Assembly (NCBI GenBank): GCA_023838465.1
Contig: JAIVEQ010000039.1
Location: 1-39,846 of the forward strand
Length of the DNA: 39,846 nucleotides
Source of the DNA: Candidatus Thiodiazotropha sp.
GTDB lineage: Bacteria; Pseudomonadota; Gammaproteobacteria; Chromatiales; Chromatiaceae
Direction of reading: 5' to 3'
Under the pieces are notes generated by a model. The model did not search any database. It was given only the letters and a program-made list of their open reading frames with translations, and was not told the DNA's origin. Positions 8,064 to 17,309 of the stretch are shown here, piece by piece (position 1 is the first letter of the stretch; each line of letters opens with the position of its first letter). The position numbers were made by a program, and so were the translations under genes.

Positions 8064-8948
8064 TCAAATCAACGTTCCCTGTAGCGTTGGAATGACATAA
8101 CCGCCCACACGTACCTCTCGAGCCCCGTCATGCATACTTGCACGTAACATGATCAAAGAGGGTCTACGCATCTCATGACCCTGCTCGATCCGTATGGACA
8201 GACCCGGCTCGAATAGGTGTTGATGTTCCAACAGGTAGGCTCCAAGAAAGGCAGCACCATTTCCTGTTGCCGGGTCTTCACGCACGCCGTGTGCCTCAAA
8301 AAAGAACCTTGCCGAGAGGTCATTCTGAGGGTGATGAGTCTGTTGGCAGAATAGGTAGACAAGGGGTGGAAAACCTTGTGTCGCCAAAGGGGCAAACGCC
8401 TCAAGATCAAGCTTGCTCCGCCGAAGTGCATCAAGACTGCAAAGCGGGACAATCATCGCCGAGGTGCCGGCGGAGATCACCTGAATTGGCGCTTTCGTGT
8501 CGATCTCCTCCGGTGATAAACCGAGTGCCGCTGCAACCGGTTCATGAGGCGTTGTCGCCTCAAGCGACATAGGCGGTGCGAGAAACCAGGCAACCTCTCG
8601 TCCATCAGCCGATGTCTCAAATGTGACCGGGACCTGACCCACGATCAGGTTGAGCTGTATCTCTGCAGAAAATTCAGGTGCAACATGATGGCGAATGACC
8701 CAAGCTGTACCAAGTATGGGATGCCCGGTAAAGGCAATCTCCCGTGCCGGAGTGAATATCCTTACACGGTATCCACCATCCTCTTCGGGCATAGATGTCA
8801 CAAAGGTTGTTTCCGAGAAATTCATCTCCGCTGCAAACTGCTGCATCGTTTCGTCAGATAGTGTCTCTGCACCAACAATGACTGCCAGTTGGTTCCCTGA
8901 GTAGGATCGCTCTGCAAAAACATCAACCATATAAAAGCGGTGCGTCAT
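8064..8948 (-). CDS. PhzF family isomerase-like protein
   Basis: The 294-residue protein is a clear PhzF family member with a diaminopimelate-epimerase-like fold. It begins MTHRFYMVDVFAERSYSGNQLAVIV, carries the catalytic-acid motif NFSETTFV (Glu46), then FTPAREIAFTGHPILGTAWVI and, late in the chain, GVREDPATGNGAAFLGAYLL. Length and motif spacing are normal, so it is probably an active isomerase; most family members outside phenazine clusters have no known substrate, and no phenazine genes are present here. The ATG is preceded by GGAG at about nine bases. It converges on the lipoprotein gene with an 80-base gap and no clear terminator hairpin. Confidence 0.9.
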   Translation of the reverse strand: MTHRFYMVDVFAERSYSGNQLAVIVGAETLSDETMQQFAAEMNFSETTFVTSMPEEDGGYRVRIFTPAREIAFTGHPILGTAWVIRHHVAPEFSAEIQLNLIVGQVPVTFETSADGREVAWFLAPPMSLEATTPHEPVAAALGLSPEEIDTKAPIQVISAGTSAMIVPLCSLDALRRSKLDLEAFAPLATQGFPPLVYLFCQQTHHPQNDLSARFFFEAHGVREDPATGNGAAFLGAYLLEHQHLFEPGLSIRIEQGHEMRRPSLIMLRASMHDGAREVRVGGYVIPTLQGTLI

Positions 8949-9143
8949 GATCTAGTACTCCGTCAACCTAATGTCTTAGGCGAGTTTAAATGGCAGTCCA
9001 ATCAGACTCTCCAACTCCGACTGATTAATGGCAAATGATTTTCAGGCACACTCGTCCCATTCTAACCAATACCCTTCATACCGGAAACCAGTTGCGCGTG
9101 ACAACGTAGCCATGAAACAAGGCTTTGGGGACTATCGATAACT

Positions 9144-10781
9144 CTATTCTTCCAGAGACTGACCTTGCTCAATTGCAGCAGTCCGTAGTAGTTGGTTCTC
9201 TGTCTTGTAAGATTGGGATCTGTTCATCGCTTGCTCGGTATAAGCCGGTGTTTGCAACTGGTCTTTGCATGCTGACGCGGATGCTTGGGTGATGAGTCCT
9301 GTTCCCTCCAAATTTCGCTCGACACCCTTATAGACCCAGCGCAGTACAGCATCCTGAATCTGTTTACCCTGCCAAGCCCTTAGCCCCGGGTGATTGATGA
9401 TAAGTGTTACAACCCAGCGCTGGTCATGACGGTCCTGGACGTAACCGGCCATTGAGCTGACGTCGTTGAGTGATCCGGTTTTGATGTGTGCCCGGCCGGC
9501 AAGGGCTGTCTTGTGTAATCGTTTACGCATGGTTCCATCGATTCCAACGATTGGAAGTGAGGCCATGAATTCAGGCATTATTGGGCTTTGAAAAGCAGTC
9601 TGGAGCAGCTGCCCAATGATCTCTGCCGATATCTGTGCATCGCGAGCAAGCCCTGCTCCGTTACTGACCCGGACCCTTTCTGAAGATAGCCTCCAGCTGC
9701 TTAGCCAGTCTGCGATAAGGTCTTGGCTCTGTGTGATCGTTGCAGGCGCACCCTGAGTTTCAGCACTTACTGTGAGCAACAGCATACGGCTCATGAGGTT
9801 GTTGCTGAACTTGTTCATGCCGCGGATCACTTCAGCCAGCGGACGTGATTCGATGCTGTGAAAGGGCTTGGCCCCGCGCGGGGCAATACCCTGTTTAACA
9901 ACGCCATTGAACTGCCCACCCATCTCTTTCCAGAGCAGGCTGAAGGCACCGCCGAGATGCTCAGCCGGGTCCATGACCAAGTAGGTATTGCTCCATTCGG
10001 AACATTTTGTCGAATAGCTGCCCTGGATATTCACGGTTGCCCCATTTTTGTGCTCGGACAGATGGACCACCGGGCGGAGATGCGGCTTCTGGCAGGGACC
10101 AGATACCAGTTTTATATGGTTGCTTATTTTCAGGTTGGCGAGGGGCGGATAGGTAAAGGCATGGACTACGCCCTCAGTCCGGTCTGGCAGCAAGTACAAC
10201 TGTGTGGCCTGGAAATTCAGGCTGAGGGGATTGGGCAGTGCATTGTAGGCTCGCCAGGGCTTGCCATCGAAGTCACCCAGTTGTTCTTTGGTAGCGACGA
10301 AATAGCTGCTATCTAAGATCAAATCACCCTGAATCATTTGTATCCCGCGCTCGCGCAGACCGTGCAAGAGCTGCCAGAATCGTTCAGGAGTCAGGTGCGG
10401 ATCACCGTAACCTTTCAGAATGAGATCACCAACAAGTACTCCTTGCTCCAGGGTTCCTTGGATGTAGGCTTCCGTCTGCCACTGGTAGTCCGGTCCCAGG
10501 GTATCCAATGCCAGCAGACTGGTCAGCAATTTCATTACCGATGCCGGGTTACGGGGGACCGCTTCGTTCAGCACCAGACTTGGCGAGGTTTCAGATACAC
10601 GGCTCACATATAGGCTGACATCGGCAGCAGGGATGTTATGGGTACGTAAGGTTTTCGCTATGCTGACTGGTATCTTACCTGCAGATTGGGCAGTCAATGG
10701 GAGCAGCAACAGAACCATCACCATACAGAAGGCAAGGTTCCGCAGCGATCTTAGTGGCCAGGATAGTGCTGACTTTTCCAT
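9144..10781 (-). CDS. dacB: D-alanyl-D-alanine carboxypeptidase/endopeptidase, PBP4 type (peptidase S13)
   Basis: This 545-residue periplasmic penicillin-binding protein carries the three active-site motifs: SVMK (Ser81, Lys84), SNN within MNKFSNNLMSRML, and KTG at 434-436 in HIKTGSLNDVSSMAGYV. An N-terminal signal peptide of about 34 residues ends near AQSAG. The large insert between the first two motifs is typical of the S13 (DacB/PBP4) family. It trims or cleaves peptidoglycan cross-links. It is about 65 residues longer than E. coli PBP4, mostly from a polar C-terminal tail after residue 490 rich in Gln, Ser and Thr. AAAGAGAAG precedes the ATG. It lies alone between PhzF and the SLC13 transporter. 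Confidence 0.9.
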   Translation of the reverse strand: MEKSALSWPLRSLRNLAFCMVMVLLLLPLTAQSAGKIPVSIAKTLRTHNIPAADVSLYVSRVSETSPSLVLNEAVPRNPASVMKLLTSLLALDTLGPDYQWQTEAYIQGTLEQGVLVGDLILKGYGDPHLTPERFWQLLHGLRERGIQMIQGDLILDSSYFVATKEQLGDFDGKPWRAYNALPNPLSLNFQATQLYLLPDRTEGVVHAFTYPPLANLKISNHIKLVSGPCQKPHLRPVVHLSEHKNGATVNIQGSYSTKCSEWSNTYLVMDPAEHLGGAFSLLWKEMGGQFNGVVKQGIAPRGAKPFHSIESRPLAEVIRGMNKFSNNLMSRMLLLTVSAETQGAPATITQSQDLIADWLSSWRLSSERVRVSNGAGLARDAQISAEIIGQLLQTAFQSPIMPEFMASLPIVGIDGTMRKRLHKTALAGRAHIKTGSLNDVSSMAGYVQDRHDQRWVVTLIINHPGLRAWQGKQIQDAVLRWVYKGVERNLEGTGLITQASASACKDQLQTPAYTEQAMNRSQSYKTENQLLRTAAIEQGQSLEE

Positions 10782-11158
10782 GCTTCTCTTTGTTCCTTGA
10801 TGTTATATAGAAACCTATGACTAAGATGTCATTCCTGAAAATACCTGATCTTTTTTTGGTCTCCGTGGAGTATTTTCGAGCAAACGAGTGGGTTTCCTGA
10901 TAAAGGTCTAATAATGACAATTCATAGGCGTATCTATCGGCAGGTTTCTTGTGAGCTGAAGTTTCTCTACCTTTCGACATCGCATCAGGTACAGGGTGCG
11001 CCGACGACTACAGGGACCTAGCCACCTTTCGATTTCAGTGACTACATTTCCAGCAGTTCCAGACTTGCGATGATCTCAATCCCCGACGTACATTGGGCAG
11101 ATCCCGATGTTGTGGCGCGGCCAGCCTTGCCGAACCCTCTCGAAGATCCACAAATTCC
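10782..11158. other. gene-free interval between dacB and the SLC13 gene
   Basis: This 377-base stretch holds only the dacB upstream region and the 3' side of the SLC13 gene. An open frame at 10675-10980 overlaps the dacB start, lacks a ribosome site and has no protein-like composition. I see no strong hairpin, repeat or RNA gene here. Confidence 0.5.
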
Positions 11159-12964
11159 TCACAGCGGCCAAATCAACAACAGCATCGGAATGCTCACTAC
11201 GACCACCAAGATCTCCATCGGCAAGCCCAAACGCCAATAGTCACCAAACTTCAGCCCCCCCGGACCTAGAATCAAGGTGTTGTTCTGATGACCGATAGGC
11301 GTCAGGAATGCACATGAGGCGCCGATCGCAACGGCCATCAGGAGGGGGTCGGCACTGACACCGAGTTGCTGCGCACCACTGAGGGCAATAGGACACATGA
11401 CAGCTGCGGTTGCTGCATTGTTCATGAAATCGGACATGGTCATTGTAACCACCAGCAACAGCACCATGGCAAGCACAGGGGTCCCCTGGGCCAGCTCATT
11501 CAGCAACGCATTGGCCAGCAAGTCGGCGGTGCCGGTACTGGTCATCGCCCCTGCCACAGGTATCAGGGAGGCAAGCAGTACAATCACGGGCCAATCCACC
11601 GCTTTATAGAGATCACGCGGCGGAATGATCCCCGATACACCCATCAGCAACACGCCGAGGGCAAACGAGGCCGATGCTGGCAGTACGCCTAACGCGGCGC
11701 CACCGATCGAAAGCACCATAATCGCGGTCGCGATAATTGCCTTGCGCGGCTTTGGTAAACGAATGTCCCGGTCTGCCAAGGGCACCAGGTGATACTCATT
11801 GCTAAATTTTGCCAGCGCCTCGGGCGGACCCTGCATCAGCAAGAGATCCCCGGCCTTGAAACGCATTGTCTTGACCCGGCGAACTGTACGCCTACCCTGA
11901 CGCGATACTGCCAGCACGCTCATGGAATAGCGTTCGTTGAGCTTGATCCCACCTGACGACCGGCCAATCAACCCTGAGTCCGGTAATACTGCGAGCTCCT
12001 GTAAGTCGATGGGCCCGTTGGCCTTTTCAGCGGTGTCTTTGTCCTGGCTATCTGCAGCGTCCTTTTCCACCGTTTTCTTGCGTTCACCCAAGGACAGATC
12101 GAGATCAGAGATGACCTTGCTCAGGTCATCGGGTTCGGCTTCTATGACCAGGATGTCACCTGAGCGTATCCGACGCCGGGGATTGGGTGCGTAAAGCCGG
12201 ATATCATCGCGTATCAATCCAACGATCTGCGCACCATCCTGATCAAGCGTATCGTCTGCCTGATTCAGTGTCTTGCCGATGGAACTGCTGCCTTCTCGAA
12301 CGCGTGCCTCGGCAAGATACTTGCCGGTATCAAAATCACCGACGCTGCCTTTCTCTCGCGCTGGTACCAGACGCCAACCTACAAGCACCAAGAACGTCAG
12401 GCCGATCAGTGCAACGGTGCCACCAACCGGCAGGAAATCGAACATGCCAAAACTACCACTGCCAGCACCTTCACGAAAGCCGGAAACGATCAGGTTGGGC
12501 GGCGTGCCGATCAAGGTGCTCATTCCCCCGAGAATGGTGCCAAAAGCCAGGGGCATGAGGATACGGCTTGGTGCCATATCAAATCGTTTGGAGAGCTGCA
12601 GTGCTACCGGCAGCAACAATGCCATCGCACCAACGTTGTTCATAAACGCAGAAAGCGCTGCTCCGAGCCCGGCAAGTGCAGCGATACCGCTGATCAGGCC
12701 CATACCACGCGGTAAAAGCCAACGGGTCAGACGATCGACCGCACCGGTATCCTGCAGGCCCCGACTCAAGATCAGTACACAGGCCACGGTAATGACCGCA
12801 GGATGACCGAAACCCAGGAAAGCCTGATCCGCAGAGATAAGACCCAACAGAACACAGGCCATCAGTGCGGCCAGGGCAACCAGATCGTGACGCCAGCGTC
12901 CCCATAGAAACAGGGCGACGGTTGCCACAAGCACTGCCAAAATTTCGATCTGCGGTACGGTCAT
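11159..12964 (-). CDS. SLC13/DASS family anion transporter with cytoplasmic RCK_C (TrkA-C) domains
   Basis: The 601-residue protein has two groups of membrane helices (about 1-205 and 405-600) flanking a soluble centre. The first half has the LGLISADQAFLGFGHPAVITVACVLIL and MNNVGAMALLLPVALQLS segments, with IGTPPNLIVSG, the SNT-like substrate motif of divalent-anion/sodium symporters. The second half repeats it with MNNAATAAVMCPIALS and IGHQNNTLILGPGG. The middle has two RCK_C-like units (near QIVGLIRDDIRLYAPNPRRRIRSGDILVIE and SVLAVSRQG...FKAGDLLLMQG). Proteins of this build are often annotated as sulfate or sulfur-compound permeases, which would suit the organism, but the substrate is not decided by sequence. 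No strong ribosome site precedes the ATG. Confidence 0.9.
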   Translation of the reverse strand: MTVPQIEILAVLVATVALFLWGRWRHDLVALAALMACVLLGLISADQAFLGFGHPAVITVACVLILSRGLQDTGAVDRLTRWLLPRGMGLISGIAALAGLGAALSAFMNNVGAMALLLPVALQLSKRFDMAPSRILMPLAFGTILGGMSTLIGTPPNLIVSGFREGAGSGSFGMFDFLPVGGTVALIGLTFLVLVGWRLVPAREKGSVGDFDTGKYLAEARVREGSSSIGKTLNQADDTLDQDGAQIVGLIRDDIRLYAPNPRRRIRSGDILVIEAEPDDLSKVISDLDLSLGERKKTVEKDAADSQDKDTAEKANGPIDLQELAVLPDSGLIGRSSGGIKLNERYSMSVLAVSRQGRRTVRRVKTMRFKAGDLLLMQGPPEALAKFSNEYHLVPLADRDIRLPKPRKAIIATAIMVLSIGGAALGVLPASASFALGVLLMGVSGIIPPRDLYKAVDWPVIVLLASLIPVAGAMTSTGTADLLANALLNELAQGTPVLAMVLLLVVTMTMSDFMNNAATAAVMCPIALSGAQQLGVSADPLLMAVAIGASCAFLTPIGHQNNTLILGPGGLKFGDYWRLGLPMEILVVVVSIPMLLLIWPL

Positions 12965-13127
12965 TGCTCAGCGTCGATGGCACGAGGCCCGTTGGTTTCA
13001 GACAGGCTCAATCATAAACGAATAACAGCGGATTGTCGGATCGACGCCGAGCTTAGTACACTCAATCACATGGCACTGAATATAGGAACAAACAACTTGT
13101 GGGCATAGTGAACACCTCAATTCATCA

Positions 13128-13607
13128 TTAATATCGAAACGCTTCCACCACCTGATACCCATGCTCCTGCTTCCAGCCCCAGGAATAATTTCGCAGATCA
13201 TACAACGCAGCCTGCTCTGCCTCCCCGGCAGAACGGGCACTGAAACCACAACCATAGCTGGTACGGTTTGTGCCCCTGGCGGTGGTGTACTCGGTTTTGA
13301 TAATCGCCACATGAGCATGGGGCAGATCACTGTTGGCCTGGGCGTGGACATCCTGCCCTCTTTTTCGATAGCCTTGTTCAAGTAACTTCTGTTCGGCCTT
13401 CTGAATGGCTGTTGCGGCACTATCCTGAGGTGTCGCAATCCATTCAATGGCCAAAGAGTCGCCCTGACGTTTGGCTACCACACAGCTACCACCTGCCATC
13501 ACCATCTCCGTGATTGGCAATGCACAGAGAAAAACGGTTAATACAGACAGTAAATAGGCTTTTTCATGCCCCCGTCTGGAGGGCTTCAAGATTTTCCCAA
13601 CGTTCAT
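13128..13607 (-). CDS. small secreted protein of unknown function, start uncertain
   Basis: The open frame encodes 159 residues with a hydrophobic export segment (AYLLSVLTVFLCALPITEMVMAGG) and a periplasmic domain with two cysteines (GGSCVVAK and SYGCGFSARSAGEAEQAALYDL), perhaps a disulfide pair. The family is not one I recognise. The start is odd. The ATG used here lies inside uup and overlaps it by 44 bases with no good ribosome site. At the uup stop there is instead ATGA followed by a run of A; with one more A, that ATG would read MKKAYLLSVLTV, an ideal signal peptide. With five As it hits a stop after nine codons. Either the upstream start is used, or the gene has a one-base contraction. 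Confidence 0.6.
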   Translation of the reverse strand: MNVGKILKPSRRGHEKAYLLSVLTVFLCALPITEMVMAGGSCVVAKRQGDSLAIEWIATPQDSAATAIQKAEQKLLEQGYRKRGQDVHAQANSDLPHAHVAIIKTEYTTARGTNRTSYGCGFSARSAGEAEQAALYDLRNYSWGWKQEHGYQVVEAFRY

Positions 13608-15453
13608 AGGCCTGATCCAAGTGTTGTTGAACCTCGTTCATCTGCTGCTGTAACCGGCCCGCTTCTTCGCTGGCGGTCGATTGATAGAGGGCTGGGTCGC
13701 TTAACTGTTCCTGTAGTTCAGCTAGGCGTTGTTCCAGTTCCTCAATCTGTTGTGGCAGATGATCGAGTTCTCTTTGATCCTTGTAACTCAACTTCCCTAT
13801 CTTCTTTTTCGGCTTCTCTTGCTGAGACTTGACCTTGTTCTCTACTGGCTGCTGTAGGGTTTTACGTCTCGCTTGCCAATCACTATAGCCACCGACGGTT
13901 TCAATCACACGACCATCACCTTCAAATATCAAGCAACTGGTGACTGAGTGGTCGAGAAATTCACGATCGTGGCTGACCAACAGCAGGGTTCCCTGATAGC
14001 CCATCAGTAGCTCTTCCAGTAACTCCAGGGTCTCGACGTCAAGGTCGTTGGTTGGCTCATCAAGCACCAACACATTGGCCGGTTTGGTGAACAGCTTGGC
14101 CAACAGCAGTCGATTTCGCTCCCCGCCTGAAAGGGCTTTAACAGGGGTTCGCGCTCGTTCAGGTGTAAAAAGAAAATCCTGTAAATAGGAGATGATATGC
14201 TTGGATTTACCGGCAATTTCCACCTTGTCGCTACCTCCACCCACATTGTCTTGGACGGAGAGTTCTTCATTGAGTTGACTGCGCAATTGATCAAAATAGG
14301 CAACCTGCAGATTAGTACCTAATTTCACTGTTCCCACATTGGGTTGCAGACGCCCCAATAACAGATTCAGCAAGGTGGTTTTTCCAGAGCCATTTGGGCC
14401 AATGATACCGACCCGGTCACCACGTAGAATGGTAGTGGAGAAATTCTTGATAGTAGGTTCTTCTTGCCAGCTGTAGTTGATGCCTTCAACTTCTACCACC
14501 AGCTTTCCAGATCTATCCGCCGACTGGAGACGCATTTGTACTTTACCGACTTGAGATCGGCGCTTGTTGCGCTCATCACGCATCGCTTCCAGCGCCCTGA
14601 CCCGGCCTTCGTTACGTGTGCGACGCGCCTTGATGCCCTGGCGAATCCATACCTCCTCTTGTGCCAGTTGTTTGTCAAATCGTTGATTGGCCTGGGCTTC
14701 GGCGTTAAGCATCTCCTGTTTACGACGCAGGAAGTTCTGATAGTCGCCTGGCCAGTCAGTCAGCCTGCCTCGATCCAACTCCAGGATACGGGTGGCCAGC
14801 CGTTTCAGGAATGCCCGATCATGGGTCACAAAGAGGATGGCGCCGGGATAGTTGAGTAGGAACTCCTCCATCCAGTCGATGGCCTCGATATCGAGATGGT
14901 TAGTCGGCTCATCAAGCAGCAGCAGTTCAGGTTCGGTAACCAGTGCCTGGGCCAGCAACACCCGCCGCTTCAGCCCACCGGAGAGTTCACTGAACTCAGC
15001 ATCGGCATCAAGCCCAATCCGTGAGATAACCGTTTCGACCCGCTGCTCCAGCTGCCATCCATCATCCGCCTCGAGAGCATGTTGTGCCTTTGATAGAGGT
15101 TCGAGAAGATGTTCATCACCTGTCTCAGCCAGTTCGTGACTGATTTGGTGGTAGGCCTTCAGCTTATCGGCAAGATGACCGATACCGTCCGCAACCACCT
15201 CGAAGACACTACCGCTAATCTCACCAGGCACTTCCTGAATCAAATGCGCAATGCGCACCCCATTACTGACCACTCGTTCGCCATCGTCAGGGGGAAGCGT
15301 ACCGAGGATCACCTTCATCAGGGTTGATTTCCCTGCGCCATTGCGCCCGAGTAGGGAGATGCGCTCACCTTTCTCTATAGTGAGGTCAATTTTATCCAGC
15401 AGGGGTGCATCACCATAGCTGAGATGAAGGTTGCGCAGGGTTATCAGCGGCAT
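13564..15453 (-). CDS. uup: ABC-F ATPase Uup
   Basis: This 629-residue soluble protein has two ABC ATPase domains and no membrane segment. Walker A motifs are GRNGAGKST (about residues 36-44) and GPNGSGKTT. Signature motifs are LSGGLKRR and LSGGERNR, each followed by LLLDEPTNHLD and LVLDEPTNDLD. The linker between domains is the Arg-rich P-site tRNA interaction motif region of ABC-F proteins. A C-terminal coiled coil (about 560-625, Gln/Glu/Leu-rich) is typical of Uup rather than of EttA or YheS. Uup acts on ribosomes and DNA intermediates. AGGAG precedes the ATG. It is divergent from trpB2, and the small secreted protein gene overlaps its 3' end. Confidence 0.93.
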   Translation of the reverse strand: MPLITLRNLHLSYGDAPLLDKIDLTIEKGERISLLGRNGAGKSTLMKVILGTLPPDDGERVVSNGVRIAHLIQEVPGEISGSVFEVVADGIGHLADKLKAYHQISHELAETGDEHLLEPLSKAQHALEADDGWQLEQRVETVISRIGLDADAEFSELSGGLKRRVLLAQALVTEPELLLLDEPTNHLDIEAIDWMEEFLLNYPGAILFVTHDRAFLKRLATRILELDRGRLTDWPGDYQNFLRRKQEMLNAEAQANQRFDKQLAQEEVWIRQGIKARRTRNEGRVRALEAMRDERNKRRSQVGKVQMRLQSADRSGKLVVEVEGINYSWQEEPTIKNFSTTILRGDRVGIIGPNGSGKTTLLNLLLGRLQPNVGTVKLGTNLQVAYFDQLRSQLNEELSVQDNVGGGSDKVEIAGKSKHIISYLQDFLFTPERARTPVKALSGGERNRLLLAKLFTKPANVLVLDEPTNDLDVETLELLEELLMGYQGTLLLVSHDREFLDHSVTSCLIFEGDGRVIETVGGYSDWQARRKTLQQPVENKVKSQQEKPKKKIGKLSYKDQRELDHLPQQIEELEQRLAELQEQLSDPALYQSTASEEAGRLQQQMNEVQQHLDQAYERWENLEALQTGA

Positions 15454-15565
15454 TGGATCTCCTGGATTAAAAAAAGCGCTGTCATACGTGGCAAAAATCG
15501 GTCTGTTGTGTGATTATCTCAACGTTTTTAATTTGTTTTTTCTTTTCATCAGTAGATTCATCCTA

Positions 15566-15578
15566 AGTCTGACAGACT
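15566..15578. promoter_or_regulatory. 13-bp palindrome upstream of trpB2
   Basis: AGTCTG-A-CAGACT lies 108 bases before the trpB2 ATG, in the uup-trpB2 divergent interval. It could be an operator or a chance palindrome; no Trp-rich leader peptide is obvious nearby. Confidence 0.3.
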
Positions 15579-15685
15579 CCTGGGGTGCAGAAAATGACCA
15601 ATTAGAACCAATAAACGGGTGCATCACGGATGGGCTATCAAATCACTATTCCAGACTCGGGCCAAGTATCAGGAGAAGAGAAAGC

Positions 15686-17035
15686 ATGAAGACAAAGATT
15701 CTGCTGAAAGAAGCAGAGATGCCAACCCATTGGTATAACATCGTGGCGGACATGCCAAACCCACCGGCACCGATCCTCGCCCCCGATGGATCCCCTATCA
15801 GCCCCGATGCGCTTACTGCCATCTTCCCCGATGCCATTATCCAACAAGAGGTCAGTACTGAGCGGTGGATAGCCATACCTGATGAAGTACGGGAAGTACT
15901 GCGATTGTGGCGCCCTTCCCCGCTCTATCGGGCCGATCGTCTGGAAAAGGCACTAAAAACACCAGCCAAGATATACTTTAAAAATGAGGCCGTCAGTCCT
16001 GCTGGATCACACAAACCCAATACAGCCGTAGCCCAAGCCTACTACAACAAGCAGCAGGGGATTATGCGACTGGCTACCGAGACAGGGGCAGGACAGTGGG
16101 GCTGCTCGCTGGCCCTGGCCGGGCAAATGTTCGGTATGGAGGTTCGTGTCTATATGGTCAAGGTCAGCTACGATCAGAAGCCCTATCGTCGCTCCATGAT
16201 GCAGACCTGGGGCGCTGAGGTATTCGCTAGCCCAACAGAAATGACCCAATCCGGTCGGCATATCCTTGAAAAGCACCCCGACTCACCCGGTTCGCTCGGT
16301 ATCGCCATCTCCGAGGCGGTAGAAGAAGCGGCGGGACGGGCCGATACCAATTACGCCTTGGGTTCAGTGCTTAACCATGTCCTGCTACATCAGACCATCA
16401 TTGGTGAAGAGGCGAAAAAACAGCTTGAACTGGTTGGCGACTATCCTGACATGATCTTCGCCCCCTGCGGTGGTGGTTCAAACTTCGGGGGGATCGCATT
16501 TCCGTTTTTTGCCGACAAGGCAGCCGGTAAGAAAATTGACCTGGTAGCCGTAGAACCCACCTCCTGTCCAACCCTGACAAAAGGTATATACGCATACGAT
16601 TATGGGGATACCGAGGGACTTACACCACTCACGAAGATGTACACGCTTGGTCACGATTTCATGCCGCCGGGTATCCATGCCGGTGGATTGCGCTATCATG
16701 GTGATTCCGCACTTGTCAGTCAATTATATGACGAGGGTCTATTGAGCGCCATTGCAATACCCCAGCTGGAAACCTTCCAAGCCGGCGAGCTCTTTGCAAA
16801 AACCCAAGGTATCATCCCCGCACCAGAATCCTGCCATGCGGTGGCTGCAACCATTCGAGAAGCAAAGCGTTGTGTGGAGACAGGTGAACCTAAGATCCTA
16901 CTCTTCAATCTGTCGGGCCATGGTCATTTCGATATGAGTTCCTATGACCGATATTTCAAAGGAGAGCTGGAGGACTTCGAATATCCAGATGAAGCCATCC
17001 AGGAATCGTTGGCCCACTTACCAAAAGTAGGTTAA
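15686..17035 (+). CDS. trpB2: tryptophan synthase beta-like protein TrpB2
   Basis: The 449-residue protein is a PLP enzyme of the TrpB2 branch of tryptophan synthase beta chains. The pyridoxal-phosphate lysine is K110 in SPAGSHKPNTAVAQAYY, and the phosphate-binding loop is PCGGGSNFGG. The N-terminal part (MPTHWYNIVADMPNPPAPILAPDG) and the insertions are typical of TrpB2 rather than TrpB1. It would condense indole with serine and is thought to work without a tight TrpA partner; no trpA lies in the window. I chose the ATG at 15686 because AGGAGAAGAG is just upstream, although the frame is open from 15431. The gene stands alone and is followed by a MITE-like element. Confidence 0.92.
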   Translation: MKTKILLKEAEMPTHWYNIVADMPNPPAPILAPDGSPISPDALTAIFPDAIIQQEVSTERWIAIPDEVREVLRLWRPSPLYRADRLEKALKTPAKIYFKNEAVSPAGSHKPNTAVAQAYYNKQQGIMRLATETGAGQWGCSLALAGQMFGMEVRVYMVKVSYDQKPYRRSMMQTWGAEVFASPTEMTQSGRHILEKHPDSPGSLGIAISEAVEEAAGRADTNYALGSVLNHVLLHQTIIGEEAKKQLELVGDYPDMIFAPCGGGSNFGGIAFPFFADKAAGKKIDLVAVEPTSCPTLTKGIYAYDYGDTEGLTPLTKMYTLGHDFMPPGIHAGGLRYHGDSALVSQLYDEGLLSAIAIPQLETFQAGELFAKTQGIIPAPESCHAVAATIREAKRCVETGEPKILLFNLSGHGHFDMSSYDRYFKGELEDFEYPDEAIQESLAHLPKVG

Positions 17036-17060
17036 CGCCTACTCAAGGATAGAGATCAGG

Positions 17061-17309
17061 ATTATCCTAGAATCCGCAGTTGAACATGTATTTGTGGGAA
17101 ATCCCGGCGTGCCCGGCAAGGTGTCGTTCGCCGTTAATGGCTATGCCCTTTACAAGAACGGCAACGCTGCAGGGTGCGTTGGGATTTTTCGCAAATCCAT
17201 GTAGCGTTTCAGAACTCACCCAATGGGTGCGAGAAAACTGCACTATTTCATTTGGCGTATCATTACCTTACGTCAGATATTAGCGGTCAACTGCGGAATC
17301 TAGGATTAT
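17061..17309. mobile_element. MITE-like element with imperfect terminal inverted repeats and ATTAT flanks
   Basis: CCTAGAATCCGCAGTTGA at 17066-17083 is matched in inverse at 17287-17304 with one mismatch. Both ends are flanked by the 5-bp direct repeat ATTAT (17061-17065 and 17305-17309), which is the expected mark of a transposition event. The 239-bp interior has no transposase and only a short, unconvincing open frame, so it is a non-autonomous element or a deletion remnant of an insertion sequence. I cannot name the parent family. The right-hand ATTAT contains the stop codon of the neighbouring response-regulator gene. Confidence 0.8.

Noticed and set aside
10675..10980. 101-residue open frame overlapping the dacB start
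   Set aside because: It has no ribosome site and would overlap the dacB signal-peptide region in another frame.
12998..13447. 149-residue minus-strand open frame overlapping the small secreted protein gene
   Set aside because: It is out of frame with a gene that has a clear signal peptide, and has no protein-like pattern.
17080..17283. 67-residue open frame inside the MITE-like element
   Set aside because: It lies fully between the terminal inverted repeats, has no ribosome site and no transposase-like motif.
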